A stretch of DNA of 64,000 nucleotides from Gammaproteobacteria bacterium (GCA_021323735.1 JAJPKM010000018.1:62001-126000); one strand, 5' to 3'; numbered from the stretch's first letter, positions 51,153 through 60,751 are shown. Numbers and translations are program-made. Notes: generated by a model from the sequence alone, not told the origin.

Positions 51153-52271
51153 ATGCACACGAAAATTCTCACCGGGTTTTGCTCTGCGACGCTGATGATG
51201 TTCTGCGCTTCGCCGCTCGCCGAAGCCGAGCGCATCAAGGACATGGCGCAGATCCAAGGCGTGCGCACCAATCAGCTGGTGGGCTACGGCCTGGTCGTGG
51301 GACTGGACAGCAGCGGCGACCAGACCAGTCAGGCGCCTTTCACGGTGCAGTCGCTCAATAACATGCTGGCTCAATTGGGCATTACGGTACCGGCCAATGT
51401 GACACCCCAGTTGAAAAACGTTGCCGCGGTGGCGGTGCATGCCGTGCTGCCGGCCTTCGTCAAGCCCGGCCAAACCATCGATGTGACGGTCAACTCCATT
51501 GCCAATGCGAAATCTCTGCGCGGCGGGTCGTTGCTGGTCACGCCGCTGCATGGGCTCGATGGACAGATTTACGCGATCGCTCAGGGGAATCTTACGGTCA
51601 GCGGCTTCGGCGTCGAAGGCACCGACGGCTCCAAGCTCACGGTGAACGTGCCGAGCTCCGGCCGTATCCCCAACGGTGCCACGGTCGAGCGCGCGGTCCC
51701 ATCCCAGCTGGCGCAAGGGGACTCGATCACCTTGAACTTGAACGACCCGGATTTCACCACCGCCACCCGGCTGGCGGCGAGCGTGAACCGGGGCATGGGC
51801 GATGGCATCGCCACCATCATGGACGGCGGCTCCGTGCGTGTGCGTGCGCCGATCGATCTGACGCAGCGCGTGGCCTTTCTGTCGGCGGTGGAAAATCTCG
51901 AGGTGGAACCCGGCGCGGGCCCCGCCCGAGTGATCATCAACTCACGCAGCGGCACCGTGGTCATCAGCAGCCACGTCATGGTGACCCCGGCGGCGGTGTC
52001 GCATGGCTCATTGTCCGTGACCATCAAGGAGGAGCAGACCGCGAGTCAGCCGAATCCGTTCTCCAAGCTGGGGCAGACGGTGGTGCTCAACAATACGACC
52101 ATCAAGGTCGATCAGGCTCCGAATCGCATGTTCTTGTTCAAGCCCGGCGTGGAACTCGATCAAATCGTGCACGCCGTGAACGAGGTGGGTGCGGCTCCCG
52201 GCGATCTGGTGGCCATCCTCGAGGCGCTGCGCGAAGCGGGCGCCCTGCAGGCCGAACTCATCATCATTTGA
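51153..52271 (+). CDS. flgI: Flagellar P-ring protein FlgI
   Basis: 372 residues with a signal peptide ([15 protein letters not shown]) and FlgI blocks [54 protein letters not shown] and C-terminal [31 protein letters not shown]. Polymerises into the periplasmic bushing with help from FlgA. Confidence 0.97.
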   Translation: MHTKILTGFCSATLMMFCASPLAEAERIKDMAQIQGVRTNQLVGYGLVVGLDSSGDQTSQAPFTVQSLNNMLAQLGITVPANVTPQLKNVAAVAVHAVLPAFVKPGQTIDVTVNSIANAKSLRGGSLLVTPLHGLDGQIYAIAQGNLTVSGFGVEGTDGSKLTVNVPSSGRIPNGATVERAVPSQLAQGDSITLNLNDPDFTTATRLAASVNRGMGDGIATIMDGGSVRVRAPIDLTQRVAFLSAVENLEVEPGAGPARVIINSRSGTVVISSHVMVTPAAVSHGSLSVTIKEEQTASQPNPFSKLGQTVVLNNTTIKVDQAPNRMFLFKPGVELDQIVHAVNEVGAAPGDLVAILEALREAGALQAELIII

Positions 52272-52272
52272 A

Positions 52273-53196
52273 ATGACTACCTCAACCTCAGTGACTTCGA
52301 CGCTCCCGACCCTTGGTCTCCCTGCGCTCGGCGACACAGCGGTCGACGCCTCCGCGGCCACGACGTACGCGGACATCAATGCCCTCGCGGCATTGAAGCG
52401 CGACCCGAATTCACCGCAGGCGGTCAGCGCGGTGGCCCAGCAAGTCGAGGCCTTGTTCCTGCAGATGATGCTGAAGAGCATGCGCGACGCGAGTGCCGCC
52501 GAACAAACCGACAGCAATGCCATGGGCATGTACCAGGACATGTTCGACAAGCAGGTGGCCTTGAGCATCAGTCAGCACACCGATCTTGGTATCAGCCGGC
52601 TGCTCAAGCGGCAGCTCGAGACCAAGAGCGCGCCGGCCGCGGTCAAGTCCGCAGCCTCCACGTCGGCGTCGGCACCGGCTGCGGCCGCCGATGCGGCGCC
52701 TTTGGCACAAACCCCCGCGGAATTCGTGCATCGCATGCTGCCCCCCATCCGCCGCGCCGCCGGCGCGCTGGGCGTGGATCCCATGGCCATGCTCGCGCAG
52801 TCGGCGCTCGAGACCGGCTGGGGCCAGCGTATGCCGCGCAACGCCGACGGTTCATTGAGCCACAACATGTTCGGCATCAAGGCGGGCGATGAGTGGAGCG
52901 GCGCGCGTGCAACCGCGGATACGGTGGAAATCGTCCATGGCGTCGCGACGCCGAAGCGCACGGCCTTTCGCGCCTACGGTTCCATCGAGGACAGCATCAA
53001 CGATTTCGCCAGCCTGCTGAAGAATTCGCCGCGCTATCGCGACGTGCTCGCCGCGGGCAGCAACGCCGGCGCCTACATTGCCGGCATGGGCAGATCCGGC
53101 TACGCCAGCGATCCTGACTATGCGAATAAGTTAAACCAAATCCTTAATGGCGATACCTTGCAGGCGGCGCTGGCGGTCCGCGTTGCAGCATTATAG
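52273..53196 (+). CDS. flgJ: Flagellar rod assembly muramidase FlgJ
   Basis: 307 residues from ATG 52273, one base after the flgI stop; a longer frame to 52189 is a shadow. It has the N-terminal rod-capping domain (VEALFLQMMLKSMRDA … MYQDMFDKQVALSIS), an Ala/Pro-rich linker and a C-terminal GH73 glucosaminidase domain (ALETGWGQ with catalytic Glu180, then KAGDEWSGARATADT and FRAYGSIEDSINDFASLL). The bifunctional type opens the peptidoglycan for the rod. Last gene of the sigma-54 operon. Confidence 0.95.
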   Translation: MTTSTSVTSTLPTLGLPALGDTAVDASAATTYADINALAALKRDPNSPQAVSAVAQQVEALFLQMMLKSMRDASAAEQTDSNAMGMYQDMFDKQVALSISQHTDLGISRLLKRQLETKSAPAAVKSAASTSASAPAAAADAAPLAQTPAEFVHRMLPPIRRAAGALGVDPMAMLAQSALETGWGQRMPRNADGSLSHNMFGIKAGDEWSGARATADTVEIVHGVATPKRTAFRAYGSIEDSINDFASLLKNSPRYRDVLAAGSNAGAYIAGMGRSGYASDPDYANKLNQILNGDTLQAALAVRVAAL

Positions 53197-53218
53197 GAAT
53201 TGGTCGCGATGCCGATAC
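53192..53218 (+). promoter_or_regulatory. Candidate sigma-28 promoter for flgKL
   Basis: TATAGGAA (53192-53199), 11 bases, GCCGATAC (53211-53218): the -10 matches 7 of 8 and the -35 core 4 of 5 to TAAAG. It overlaps the end of flgJ and lies about 50 bases before flgK, as expected for late flgKL expression. Confidence 0.6.
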
Positions 53219-53266
53219 TCAACGGTACTCAAGTAGCTTCGGCTTAAGCCGCGGCCGGAGAGAAAC

Positions 53267-55165
53267 GTGTCAGATGTGTTTGGAATAAGCGTCTCGGCGT
53301 TGCAGGCGTTTCAAAACGCCATCAACGTCACCAGCAACAACGTTGCGAATGCCAGCACGCCGGGATTCGACCGTGAAACCGTCAACCTGACCGAGGCCAT
53401 TCCGCAATCCGACGGGGCCGCGACCGTCGGTGCCGGCGTCGTGGTGTCCGGCATCAGCCGCGCCTTCAGTCAGGCGGCGGCGAATCAATTGAACACCTCG
53501 CAGAGCAGCCTCGGGCAGCTCAACGCCATTCAGGGTTACACCAATCAGATCACCAATCTGTTCGGTACCAGCGTGGGCGGCTTGAGCACGGCGCTGCAGA
53601 ACTTCTACAACGGATTCTCGAATGTGGCGAACAATCCGACGTCCACCGCTGCGCGTCAGGCGCTGGTCAGTCAGGCACAGGCGGTTGCCGTCAGCTTTCA
53701 AAATGCCAGCGGTGAACTCAATTCGTTGAACACCGACGTGAACACGCGGATCACCGCCGATGTGACACAGATCAATTCCATCGCCAAGGCGATTTCGACG
53801 TTGAACGGCCAAATCGTCGTTGCCACTGCGCAGCAGGGAGGGCAGCCGCCCAATGAACTGCTCGATCAGCGCGATCAATTGGTGTCCAGCCTCTCGCAGC
53901 TGGTGGGCATCTCCACCACGACCGACACCTCGGGCGCTTTGAATGTGTTCGTCGGCAATGGACAGCCCCTAGTGCTCCAGGGGCAGACCACTGCCCTGAC
54001 CACGGTGGCGAACCAATTCAATGCGTCGCAGCTGGAAATCGGCACCGCCGCCTCCGGCGCGGTGATCAGCAACAACATCACCTCCGGTGATTTGGGCGGG
54101 CTGCTGGCGGCCCGCGCACAGGTCATCAATCCGGCGTTGAATCAATTGGGGCAGATTGCCACGGCGTTGACGCAGACGGTCAATTCGCAGCAGGCTCAAG
54201 GGTTGGATTTGAGCGGCAACTTGGGCACCAACGTTTTCTCCGTCGGCGCGCCGCTCGCCACGGCGTCATCGAGCAACACCGATGCGGTCACCGCCGCCGT
54301 CACCGTGAATCCGAACGGGCTCGGTGCGCTGACGGCGAACAACTTCCTGCTCACCTTTGTCGGTGGAACGCCCAAGCTGACCAATGCCAGCGACGGCACC
54401 AGCGTCCCGCTCACGGGCGCCGGCACCGCCGGCAACCCCTTCACGGCCGCGGGTATATCCATCGTCCTGTCCGGCGCTCCGGCCAATGGCGATCAATTTC
54501 TCATTCAACCCACGGCAACGGCCGCGGGCAGTCTCAAGGTGGTTCTCACCAATCCGTCGCAAATTGCCGCCGCCGGCGCGATCAAAACCTCGGCGGCCGA
54601 CAGCAATGCCGGTACGGCCAGCATCAGTGCCGGCACCGTGGTCAATGCCGGCAATCCGAATTTGCTGGCACCGGCCACCATTACTTTCGCCAATCCTCCG
54701 ACCAGCTTTTCGGTCAACGGCGGTCCTCCGGTGGCCTTTACCAGCGGTGGCAATATCGCGGTGAACGGCTGGCAGGTCCAGATCAGCGGCGCGCCGGCCG
54801 CCGGCGACACCTTCACGGTAACCGGCAATGCCGGCGGCACGGGCGATAACCGCAATGCACTGGCCGCGGCAAATCAGCAAAATGTCGGCGTGCTTCTGAA
54901 CGGCACCGTCAGCATTACCGGCGGCGTCAGCGCATTGGTCACCGGCTTGGGAAGCCAGGCGCAGCAGATCAACACGGCGCAAACCGCCCAGGCGGCGGTG
55001 AACGCTCAGGCCCTCGCCAGTGTTCAGTCCACGAGCGGCGTGAATCTCAATGAAGAAGCCGCGAGCCTGCTGCAATGGCAACAGGCCTTCCAAGCCGCGG
55101 CGCAGGCCCTCAGCATCGGCAACAGCTTGTTCACGACCTTGATCAATTCGGTGAACGGCCGATAA
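53267..55165 (+). CDS. flgK: Flagellar hook-filament junction protein FlgK
   Basis: 632 residues, GTG start with GGAGAG upstream. The N-terminal SDVFGISVSALQAFQNAINVTSNNVANASTPGFDRETVNL and C-terminal SGVNLNEEAASLLQWQQAFQAAAQALSIGNSLFTTLINSVNG are clear. The central region is expanded and Ala/Thr/Gly-rich. First junction protein, chaperoned by FlgN. Confidence 0.96.
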   Translation: MSDVFGISVSALQAFQNAINVTSNNVANASTPGFDRETVNLTEAIPQSDGAATVGAGVVVSGISRAFSQAAANQLNTSQSSLGQLNAIQGYTNQITNLFGTSVGGLSTALQNFYNGFSNVANNPTSTAARQALVSQAQAVAVSFQNASGELNSLNTDVNTRITADVTQINSIAKAISTLNGQIVVATAQQGGQPPNELLDQRDQLVSSLSQLVGISTTTDTSGALNVFVGNGQPLVLQGQTTALTTVANQFNASQLEIGTAASGAVISNNITSGDLGGLLAARAQVINPALNQLGQIATALTQTVNSQQAQGLDLSGNLGTNVFSVGAPLATASSSNTDAVTAAVTVNPNGLGALTANNFLLTFVGGTPKLTNASDGTSVPLTGAGTAGNPFTAAGISIVLSGAPANGDQFLIQPTATAAGSLKVVLTNPSQIAAAGAIKTSAADSNAGTASISAGTVVNAGNPNLLAPATITFANPPTSFSVNGGPPVAFTSGGNIAVNGWQVQISGAPAAGDTFTVTGNAGGTGDNRNALAAANQQNVGVLLNGTVSITGGVSALVTGLGSQAQQINTAQTAQAAVNAQALASVQSTSGVNLNEEAASLLQWQQAFQAAAQALSIGNSLFTTLINSVNGR

Positions 55166-55178
55166 GGAAACTGCTCAC

Positions 55179-56369
55179 ATGCGCGTAACACAAAGCCTCG
55201 ATCAAACGCAGTTTCTCGCATCGATTTCGGTGCTGGAATCCGGCATCAACCAGACACAGAACCAGCTCTCGAGCGGCCTGCAGTTCACCACCGCGTCGCA
55301 GAATCCCACCGCGGCCGGAGCCGTGAACAATTTCCAGCAGGCCTTGGCCCAAAGCCAGCAATACGCCACTAACGCCACCAGCGCGCAGAGCAATCTGAAT
55401 ACCGAGGACAATGCGCTGTCCCAGGTGCAGACGCAGTTGCAGGCGCTGCGTACCCTGGCGCTCGAGGCCAACAGCGGGACGCTCACGAATTCCAACCGCA
55501 GCGCCATCGCGACCCAGGCGGTGCAGATCCAGAATAGCCTGCTGGCACTGGCCAATACACAGAATGGCAACGGCGAATTTATCTTCAGCGGCTTCGCCGA
55601 TCAGACCCAGCCTTTCACCTTGAGTGCCACCGGCGCCACTTACAACGGCGACCAGGGCCAGCGCCAGGTGCAGATCGCCGCGGGCCAGACCGTGGCTGAC
55701 GGCGACAACGGCGACACGGTGTTCAACCAGATCAAGACCGGCAATGGAACCTTTGCGGTTACCGCCGCCGCCGGCAACTCAGGGTCAGGCATCGTGGGTG
55801 CGACGACGGTGTCGAATCCGGCAGCCTACGATGGCGGTACCTACTCGATCAGCTTTACCGCGCCGGGTGCCTACCAGGTCACCAAGGGCGGTACCGTCGT
55901 CACCTCGGGCACCTATACCGATGGCGGCACCATTGCCTTCAACGGCGTGCAGGTCACCTTGAGCGGCACGCCCGCCGCGGGCGATTCATTCACCCTCGCG
56001 CCCAGCACCGATCAGAGCCTGTTCACGACGGTCAAGAACCTGGTTTCGGCGCTGCAAGCGGGCGTGACCAGTCCTTCTTCTTCGACCAGCCTCAACAACT
56101 CGGTCAACACGGCGATCAACAACATCGATCAGGCGCTCACCCAGACGTCCAATGTCCGCGCCAGCGTCGGCGGGCGCTTGAATTCGATTACCACGCAGCA
56201 GTCGGTCGCGACCAGTCAGCAGACGCAGTTGCAGCAGTCCATCTCCAACTTGCAGAGCTTGGATTTCGCCTCCGCCATCTCCACGCTCGATCAGCAAAAC
56301 ACCACGTTGAGCGCGGCCTTGCAGGCCTTCTCGCAGACCCAAGGGTTGTCGCTGTTCAAGTTTCTCTGA
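55179..56369 (+). CDS. flgL: Flagellar hook-filament junction protein FlgL
   Basis: 396 residues; N-terminal QFLASISVLESGINQTQNQLSSGLQFTTASQNPTAAGAVNNF and C-terminal SNLQSLDFASAISTLDQQNTTLSAALQAFSQTQGLSLFKFL are typical of FlgL. The usual initial MRIST is MRVTQ. Thirteen bases after flgK. Confidence 0.95.
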   Translation: MRVTQSLDQTQFLASISVLESGINQTQNQLSSGLQFTTASQNPTAAGAVNNFQQALAQSQQYATNATSAQSNLNTEDNALSQVQTQLQALRTLALEANSGTLTNSNRSAIATQAVQIQNSLLALANTQNGNGEFIFSGFADQTQPFTLSATGATYNGDQGQRQVQIAAGQTVADGDNGDTVFNQIKTGNGTFAVTAAAGNSGSGIVGATTVSNPAAYDGGTYSISFTAPGAYQVTKGGTVVTSGTYTDGGTIAFNGVQVTLSGTPAAGDSFTLAPSTDQSLFTTVKNLVSALQAGVTSPSSSTSLNNSVNTAINNIDQALTQTSNVRASVGGRLNSITTQQSVATSQQTQLQQSISNLQSLDFASAISTLDQQNTTLSAALQAFSQTQGLSLFKFL

Positions 56370-56388
56370 AGTAGTTCGCTAGCCGAAC

Positions 56389-56412
56389 CGTGCACCAGCC
56401 GAGGTGTGCACG
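56389..56412. terminator. Possible hairpin terminator between flgL and slyD
   Basis: CGTGCAC (56389-56395) and its exact reverse complement GTGCACG (56406-56412) around a 10-base loop, located between two convergent genes. No T-run on either strand, so only moderately convincing. Confidence 0.4.
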
Positions 56413-56424
56413 CACGATCGGTGA

Positions 56425-56907
56425 TCAGTGGTGATGTCCGCCGACGCCATGCACATGGCCGTGTTCCAATTCCTCGGTGGTGGCCTCGCGCACGGATACC
56501 ACTTGCACGTCGAAATGTAGGGTCTTGTCGGCGAGCGGATGGTTGCCGTCCAGCGTCACCATGTCCCCCATGACGCCGGTGACCGTGAACAGGCGAATGC
56601 CGTCGGGGGTTCTGGCCTGGAATTGCATGCCCTTCTTGACCTCGCCGGAGCCTTGCAAGCTGCGCTTGGGCACGCGTTGAATCAACGCTTGATCATACTT
56701 GCCGTAGCCTTCCTCAGGGACGACCGACACCGCCACGCTGCTGCCGCCCTGCTTGCCCTCGAGCGCCTTCTCCAAACCCGACACCAGGTTGCCATGGCCT
56801 TGGATATAGGCCAACGGTTCGCCGCCCGCGGAGCTGTCGATCACGTCGCCGGCGTCGTCCTTGAGGGTGTAATGAATGAGTACGACTTTATCTGCAGAAA
56901 TTTCCAA
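56425..56907 (-). CDS. slyD: FKBP-type peptidyl-prolyl isomerase, SlyD-like
   Basis: 160 residues from TTG 56907, chosen because GGAG lies 6 bases upstream and gives the family N-terminus (ISADKVVLIHYTLKDDAGDVIDSS); the GTG at 56937 adds 10 residues. The FKBP flaps and insert-in-flap domain are visible (EEGYGKYDQALIQRVPK, GKVVTLDGNHPLA-type VTLDGNHPLADKTLHFDV). It ends with a His-rich tail (HGHVHGVGGHHH) that can bind nickel. Cytoplasmic chaperone and prolyl isomerase, sitting inside the flagellar locus. Confidence 0.92.
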   Translation of the reverse strand: MEISADKVVLIHYTLKDDAGDVIDSSAGGEPLAYIQGHGNLVSGLEKALEGKQGGSSVAVSVVPEEGYGKYDQALIQRVPKRSLQGSGEVKKGMQFQARTPDGIRLFTVTGVMGDMVTLDGNHPLADKTLHFDVQVVSVREATTEELEHGHVHGVGGHHH

Positions 56908-56992
56908 GGCTGTCTCCGAAAGGGGGTGCTTGCGCACCGGGTTAGAACATAGGATCGCTCAGTCGCCAACATCGAATCGGTCAATCAATCAG

Positions 56993-58339
56993 TCAAATCA
57001 ATCGCGCCAGGAGGTCGTATTCGCCCGCGCCGGTAATCCGCACGTCGACCAACGAGCCCACCGACAGCGCAGCGCCGGCGCGGCGCGCGCCCTCGATGCG
57101 TACCGTGCCGTCGATCTCGGGGGCATCGCCGCCGGAGCGCCCGATGGCGACGTCGCTGTCCAAGTCGATGCTGTCGATCAGCACCGGCATCCGGCGTCCG
57201 ATCTTTTGCGTGAGCCGCCGCGCGCTGATCTGCGCGGCAAGCTCCATGAAGCGGCCGCGGCGCTCGGCCTTGAGTTCCGCGGGGACGGGGGCTTCCTTCA
57301 GCGCATTGGCCGCGGCGCCCTCGACCGGTGAGTATTCGAAGCAACCTACGCGATCCAGCTGCGCAACGCGCATCCAATCGAGAAGTTCCTCGAAATCCTC
57401 GTCGGTTTCGCCGGGGAACCCCACGATGAAGGTACTGCGTATCGTGATGTCGGGGACGACGCGGCGCCAGGCCGCGATGCGCTCCAGGGTATTTTCCGCC
57501 GCCGCGGGACGCTTCATCAATTTCAAGATGCGGGCGCTGGCATGCTGGAAGGGAATGTCCAGATACGGCAGGACCTTGCCGGCAGCCATCAGTTCAATGA
57601 CCTCATCGACATGCGGGTAGGGATAGACATAGTGCAGGCGTATCCATGCGCCCAGTTCGCCGAGTGCGGCGGCCAAGTCATAGAAACGGGCGCGCCGCGA
57701 AACATCGCGCCAGCTTTCGGCCGCATACTTGAGGTCGACGCCATAGGCGCTGGTGTCCTGGGAAATCACCAGAATTTCCTTCACCCCGGCGCGCACCAAT
57801 TGTTCGGCTTCGCGCATCACCGCGCCGATCGGCCGGCTGACCAAGTCGCCGCGCATCGAGGGAATGATGCAAAAGCTGCAGCGATGGTTGCAGCCCTCTG
57901 AGATCTTCAAGTACGCATAATGGCGCGGCGTGAGCTTGATGCCTTGCTCGGGAACCAAGTCCACGAAGGGTTCATGTTTCGGGGGCAGATGTTCATGCAC
58001 CGCCGCAACCACTTCTTCGTAGCGCTGGGGGCCGGTTACTTTAAGTACTTGCGGATGTCGATCGAGTATTTTCTGCGGCTGGGCGCCCAAACACCCGGTC
58101 ACGATGACTTTACCGTTCTCCGCCAGCGCCTCGCCAATGGCCTCCAGTGACTCGTCCACCGCGGAATCGATGAATCCGCAGGTATTGACCACCACGAGGT
58201 CGGCGGCGCCGTAGTTCGCGGCCACCTCGTAGCCCTCGGCGCGCAAGCGGGTGAGGATGCGTTCGGAGTCGACCAGCGCCTTGGGGCAGCCCAAGCTGAC
58301 AAAGCCCACTTTCGGGCTTTTGCGTTTGACGGTTTTCAC
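56993..58339 (-). CDS. rimO: Ribosomal protein uS12 methylthiotransferase RimO
   Basis: 448 residues from GTG 58339. N-terminal MTTase domain Cys residues are in [27 protein letters not shown] and TGCLGAQ, the radical-SAM motif is CNHRCSFC ([18 protein letters not shown]), and the C-terminal TRAM domain closes the protein. It methylthiolates the Asp of ribosomal protein S12 with two [4Fe-4S] clusters. In-frame starts further upstream (to 58489) lack family match. It separates flgL from fliC on the opposite strand. Confidence 0.95.
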   Translation of the reverse strand: MKTVKRKSPKVGFVSLGCPKALVDSERILTRLRAEGYEVAANYGAADLVVVNTCGFIDSAVDESLEAIGEALAENGKVIVTGCLGAQPQKILDRHPQVLKVTGPQRYEEVVAAVHEHLPPKHEPFVDLVPEQGIKLTPRHYAYLKISEGCNHRCSFCIIPSMRGDLVSRPIGAVMREAEQLVRAGVKEILVISQDTSAYGVDLKYAAESWRDVSRRARFYDLAAALGELGAWIRLHYVYPYPHVDEVIELMAAGKVLPYLDIPFQHASARILKLMKRPAAAENTLERIAAWRRVVPDITIRSTFIVGFPGETDEDFEELLDWMRVAQLDRVGCFEYSPVEGAAANALKEAPVPAELKAERRGRFMELAAQISARRLTQKIGRRMPVLIDSIDLDSDVAIGRSGGDAPEIDGTVRIEGARRAGAALSVGSLVDVRITGAGEYDLLARLI

Positions 58340-58520
58340 GGTTTGGCAGGGGATGGCAGGAATCGGGGCAAAATTGTACTCCAAAACTTCGCCGCCCGGC
58401 CGATAACAGCTCGCTTGAGGGTCCGTGGCGGGCCGTGCCCGGCCATCGCGCCACAGCATCGACGTCGCCAAATCTGCGACCTGGCGCAAACAAAAATTCT
58501 TCGGAAAGCCCAGGAGGGGC

Positions 58521-58547
58521 TAAAGAACCCCAAGACCCATCCGATAA
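58521..58547 (+). promoter_or_regulatory. Sigma-28 promoter for fliC
   Basis: TAAAGAAC (58521-58528), 11 bases, TCCGATAA (58540-58547): 5 of 5 in the -35 core TAAAG and 7 of 8 in the -10 box, with ideal spacing. It lies 92 bases before the fliC start. This is the expected FliA-dependent flagellin promoter. Confidence 0.85.
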
Positions 58548-58639
58548 GGAGTTGGAATGTGTCACCGGTCCGCCCGAGGGGGTGAAGTGCACACATAGGG
58601 CCTAAGAGGGGCCGGTGGTTAAACTTTCAGGAGTCATCA

Positions 58640-60184
58640 ATGTCACTAGTTCTCAATACCAATATTGCCTCGTTGAACGCACAGAACAATCTGTCCAGTT
58701 CGCAGGCTTCGTTGTCCCAGGCCTTGGAGCGTTTGTCCTCGGGTTTGCGCATCAACAGCGCCGCCGACGATGCCGCCGGTCTGGCCATCAGCCAACAATT
58801 CACCACGCAGATCAACGGCACCAACCAGGCCGTCGCCAACGCGAACGATGCCGTGTCGGAATCGCAGACCACTGCCGGCGCGCTGAACACCATCGTCGAC
58901 AATTTGCAGAGCATTCGCACCCTGGCGGTCGAATCGGCCAACGGCTCGAACAGCGCCTCGGATCGTGCAGCTCTCAATAACCAGGTGCAGCAGCAGATTC
59001 AGGAAATCACCCAGATCGCGCAGCAGACCACGTTCAACGGCTTGAACGTGCTCAACGGCTCGAGCGGTACGACCGTGTTCCAAGTCGGCGCCAACGTCGG
59101 CAACACCATCGCGGTCAGCTTGCAGCAGGGTGTGGCGTCCAACCAGATCGGCCAGTTCTCGACGGCAACCGGCACGGCGGTCGGTACCAACGCCGCTCCT
59201 GGTGTGGCATTGACCAGCACCTCCACGGTAACCTTGAGCGATGGTACATCTACGGTAACGGTTGCTCCGACGGCTAATTTCGTTGGCGCGACGCCCTTCC
59301 AGGGAGCCGGCTCTGCGTTCGCCAAGGCGGCTGCGATCAACGGCGCCGGTCTGCAGGGAATCACGGCGAGCGCCGCCACCAGCGAGACAGATACGGCCGC
59401 ATTCAGCGAGATTACAGGCGGTGCCACCACGGCTGCCACGTTTAACCTGACCATCAATGGTCAAGTAATTTTTGGCGGCAGCAACAATGTCTCAGGCACC
59501 ACTGCAGGTACCGGGTTGACCGGCAGCGCGGTCGCTTCGCAAATCAATCTGTTCACGGGCACCACGGGCGTCACGGCCTCGGTAGTGGCCTCCGGCGCCA
59601 ATGCCGGCGCGATTACCTTGAGCAACACGGACGGTAGCGACATCAATGTCGTGCAAACCGTCACCGCGGGAACCGGCGCAGGTGCCGGCGGCACTGGTTT
59701 GACCACGATCGGCGCAACCGGTGCGGGGTTCACGGCCCAGGGTAAGATTACCTTGACCGATTCGAAGCCAGTCACAGTCACCGACGTGGGCACTGCCGGC
59801 GGATCGGCAGCGTTGGGCTTCACCAGCGGTCAGGCCACCGGCCTCAGCACCACGGCTTCGGGCGCGACAGCGACCCTGGCGAACCAGAACGTACTGACGG
59901 TGGCGGGTGCCAACAGCACCATCTCCTCGGTCGATGCGGCTCTCGCGACGGTCAGCGCGTTCCAAAGCCAATTGGGCGCCATCCAGAATCGCTTCACGTC
60001 GGCGGTCAGCAATCTGCAGTCAACGGCGCAGAACCTGACTCAGTCGCGCAGCACCATTCAGGATGCGAACTTTGCGGCGGAAACCGCCAACCTGACCAAG
60101 TCACAGGTGTTGGAACAAGCCGGCATCTCGGTGTTGGCGCAAGCCAACCAGCAGCCCCAGCTGATCCTCAAGCTTCTCGGCTAA
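58640..60184 (+). CDS. fliC: Flagellin FliC
   Basis: 514 residues. N-terminal D0/D1 (LVLNTNIASLNAQNNLSSSQ … ALERLSSGLRINSAADDAAGLAIS) and C-terminal D1/D0 (QDANFAAETANLTKSQVLEQAGISVLAQANQ) are well conserved; the D2/D3 part (about 180-410) is a Thr/Gly/Ala-rich variable domain. The end QPQLILKLLG differs from the usual VPQNVLSLLR. AGGAG before the ATG and an 11-bp terminator stem 33 bases after the stop. Sole flagellin gene in the window. Confidence 0.97.
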   Translation: MSLVLNTNIASLNAQNNLSSSQASLSQALERLSSGLRINSAADDAAGLAISQQFTTQINGTNQAVANANDAVSESQTTAGALNTIVDNLQSIRTLAVESANGSNSASDRAALNNQVQQQIQEITQIAQQTTFNGLNVLNGSSGTTVFQVGANVGNTIAVSLQQGVASNQIGQFSTATGTAVGTNAAPGVALTSTSTVTLSDGTSTVTVAPTANFVGATPFQGAGSAFAKAAAINGAGLQGITASAATSETDTAAFSEITGGATTAATFNLTINGQVIFGGSNNVSGTTAGTGLTGSAVASQINLFTGTTGVTASVVASGANAGAITLSNTDGSDINVVQTVTAGTGAGAGGTGLTTIGATGAGFTAQGKITLTDSKPVTVTDVGTAGGSAALGFTSGQATGLSTTASGATATLANQNVLTVAGANSTISSVDAALATVSAFQSQLGAIQNRFTSAVSNLQSTAQNLTQSRSTIQDANFAAETANLTKSQVLEQAGISVLAQANQQPQLILKLLG

Positions 60185-60217
60185 CGGCCGATAGCTCTAG
60201 AGGAGAGTAGATAAATC

Positions 60218-60246
60218 CCACGGCTCGACATCAAGTCGAGCCGTGG
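60218..60246 (+). terminator. Hairpin terminator of fliC
   Basis: Perfect 11-bp stem CCACGGCTCGA (60218-60228) / TCGAGCCGTGG (60236-60246) with a 7-base loop, followed by only a short TT. It should set the 3' end of the abundant flagellin mRNA and limit read-through into flaG. Confidence 0.75.
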
Positions 60247-60302
60247 TTCTCGAATGGAATTCGAACGCAAGAGGTAATTGAGGTCAATTAAATAGGTGAA
60301 CC

Positions 60303-60656
60303 ATGGCCAGCGACGGACACCCGGTACAAATACCGGCTATCAGCCTCGTGCACGGAAGTCACGCGCCTACGGCAGCTACAGTACCCACGGGCGGCAAAGT
60401 TTTGCCGCCACCCGGCAAGCCGCCGGCAGCGCCGGCTCCGACCGACGCCCGAACCCAGGTCGCGCTGCTCAATAAATTTCTCAACGACACCGGCAAGCCC
60501 GATCAATTTCGCGTGGCGCCGGATTCGGATGACAAGCTCATCCAGCAGATCAATCCCGCCAACGGAGCGGTCCTCGGTGTATTTCCGGTGAGTGAGTTTG
60601 CCGCCTTGGCCCGCAGTGTGGGAATTTCCGGGGCCATCGTCAATCAGCACGCCTGA
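60303..60656 (+). CDS. flaG: FlaG-family flagellar protein
   Basis: 117 residues. A Pro-rich N-terminal part and a C-terminal FlaG-like domain (LLNKFLNDTGKPDQFRVAPDSDDKLIQQINPANGAVLGVFPVSEFAALARSVG), where QINPANGAVLGVFPVSE corresponds to the D-x-TGEVIRQIPxE motif in altered form. FlaG affects filament length in polar flagella. It lies between fliC and fliD, the normal position. AGGTG lies 5 bases before the ATG. Confidence 0.82.
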   Translation: MASDGHPVQIPAISLVHGSHAPTAATVPTGGKVLPPPGKPPAAPAPTDARTQVALLNKFLNDTGKPDQFRVAPDSDDKLIQQINPANGAVLGVFPVSEFAALARSVGISGAIVNQHA

Positions 60657-60677
60657 AGATGCGATTCGTAACGGTAC

Positions 60678-60694
60678 TTGGTACGCCGCTTGCT
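60678..60694 (+). promoter_or_regulatory. Sigma-54 promoter for fliD, overlapping a sigma-28 site
   Basis: TTGGTACGCCGCTTGCT matches the consensus YTGGCACGRNNNTTGCW at all but two positions (T for C in the -24 box, C for R), with GG and GC 10 bases apart. It ends at the first base of the sigma-28 -35 box. Confidence 0.75.
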
Positions 60695-60720
60695 TAAGTT
60701 CATGCACAGCTTGCCGATAA
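60694..60720 (+). promoter_or_regulatory. Sigma-28 promoter for fliD
   Basis: TTAAGTTC (60694-60701), 11 bases, GCCGATAA (60713-60720): perfect -10 box and 6 of 8 in the -35. It lies 31 bases before the fliD start and shares its first base with the sigma-54 site. Confidence 0.8.
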
Positions 60721-60751
60721 ATAAGCTACGTAACGGACGGTCGCCCACCCC

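Noticed and set aside
56389-56412. Attachment-site or mobile-element explanation for slyD/rimO in the flagellar locus
   Set aside because: No integrase, transposase, tRNA or flanking direct repeats; only a plain hairpin is seen.
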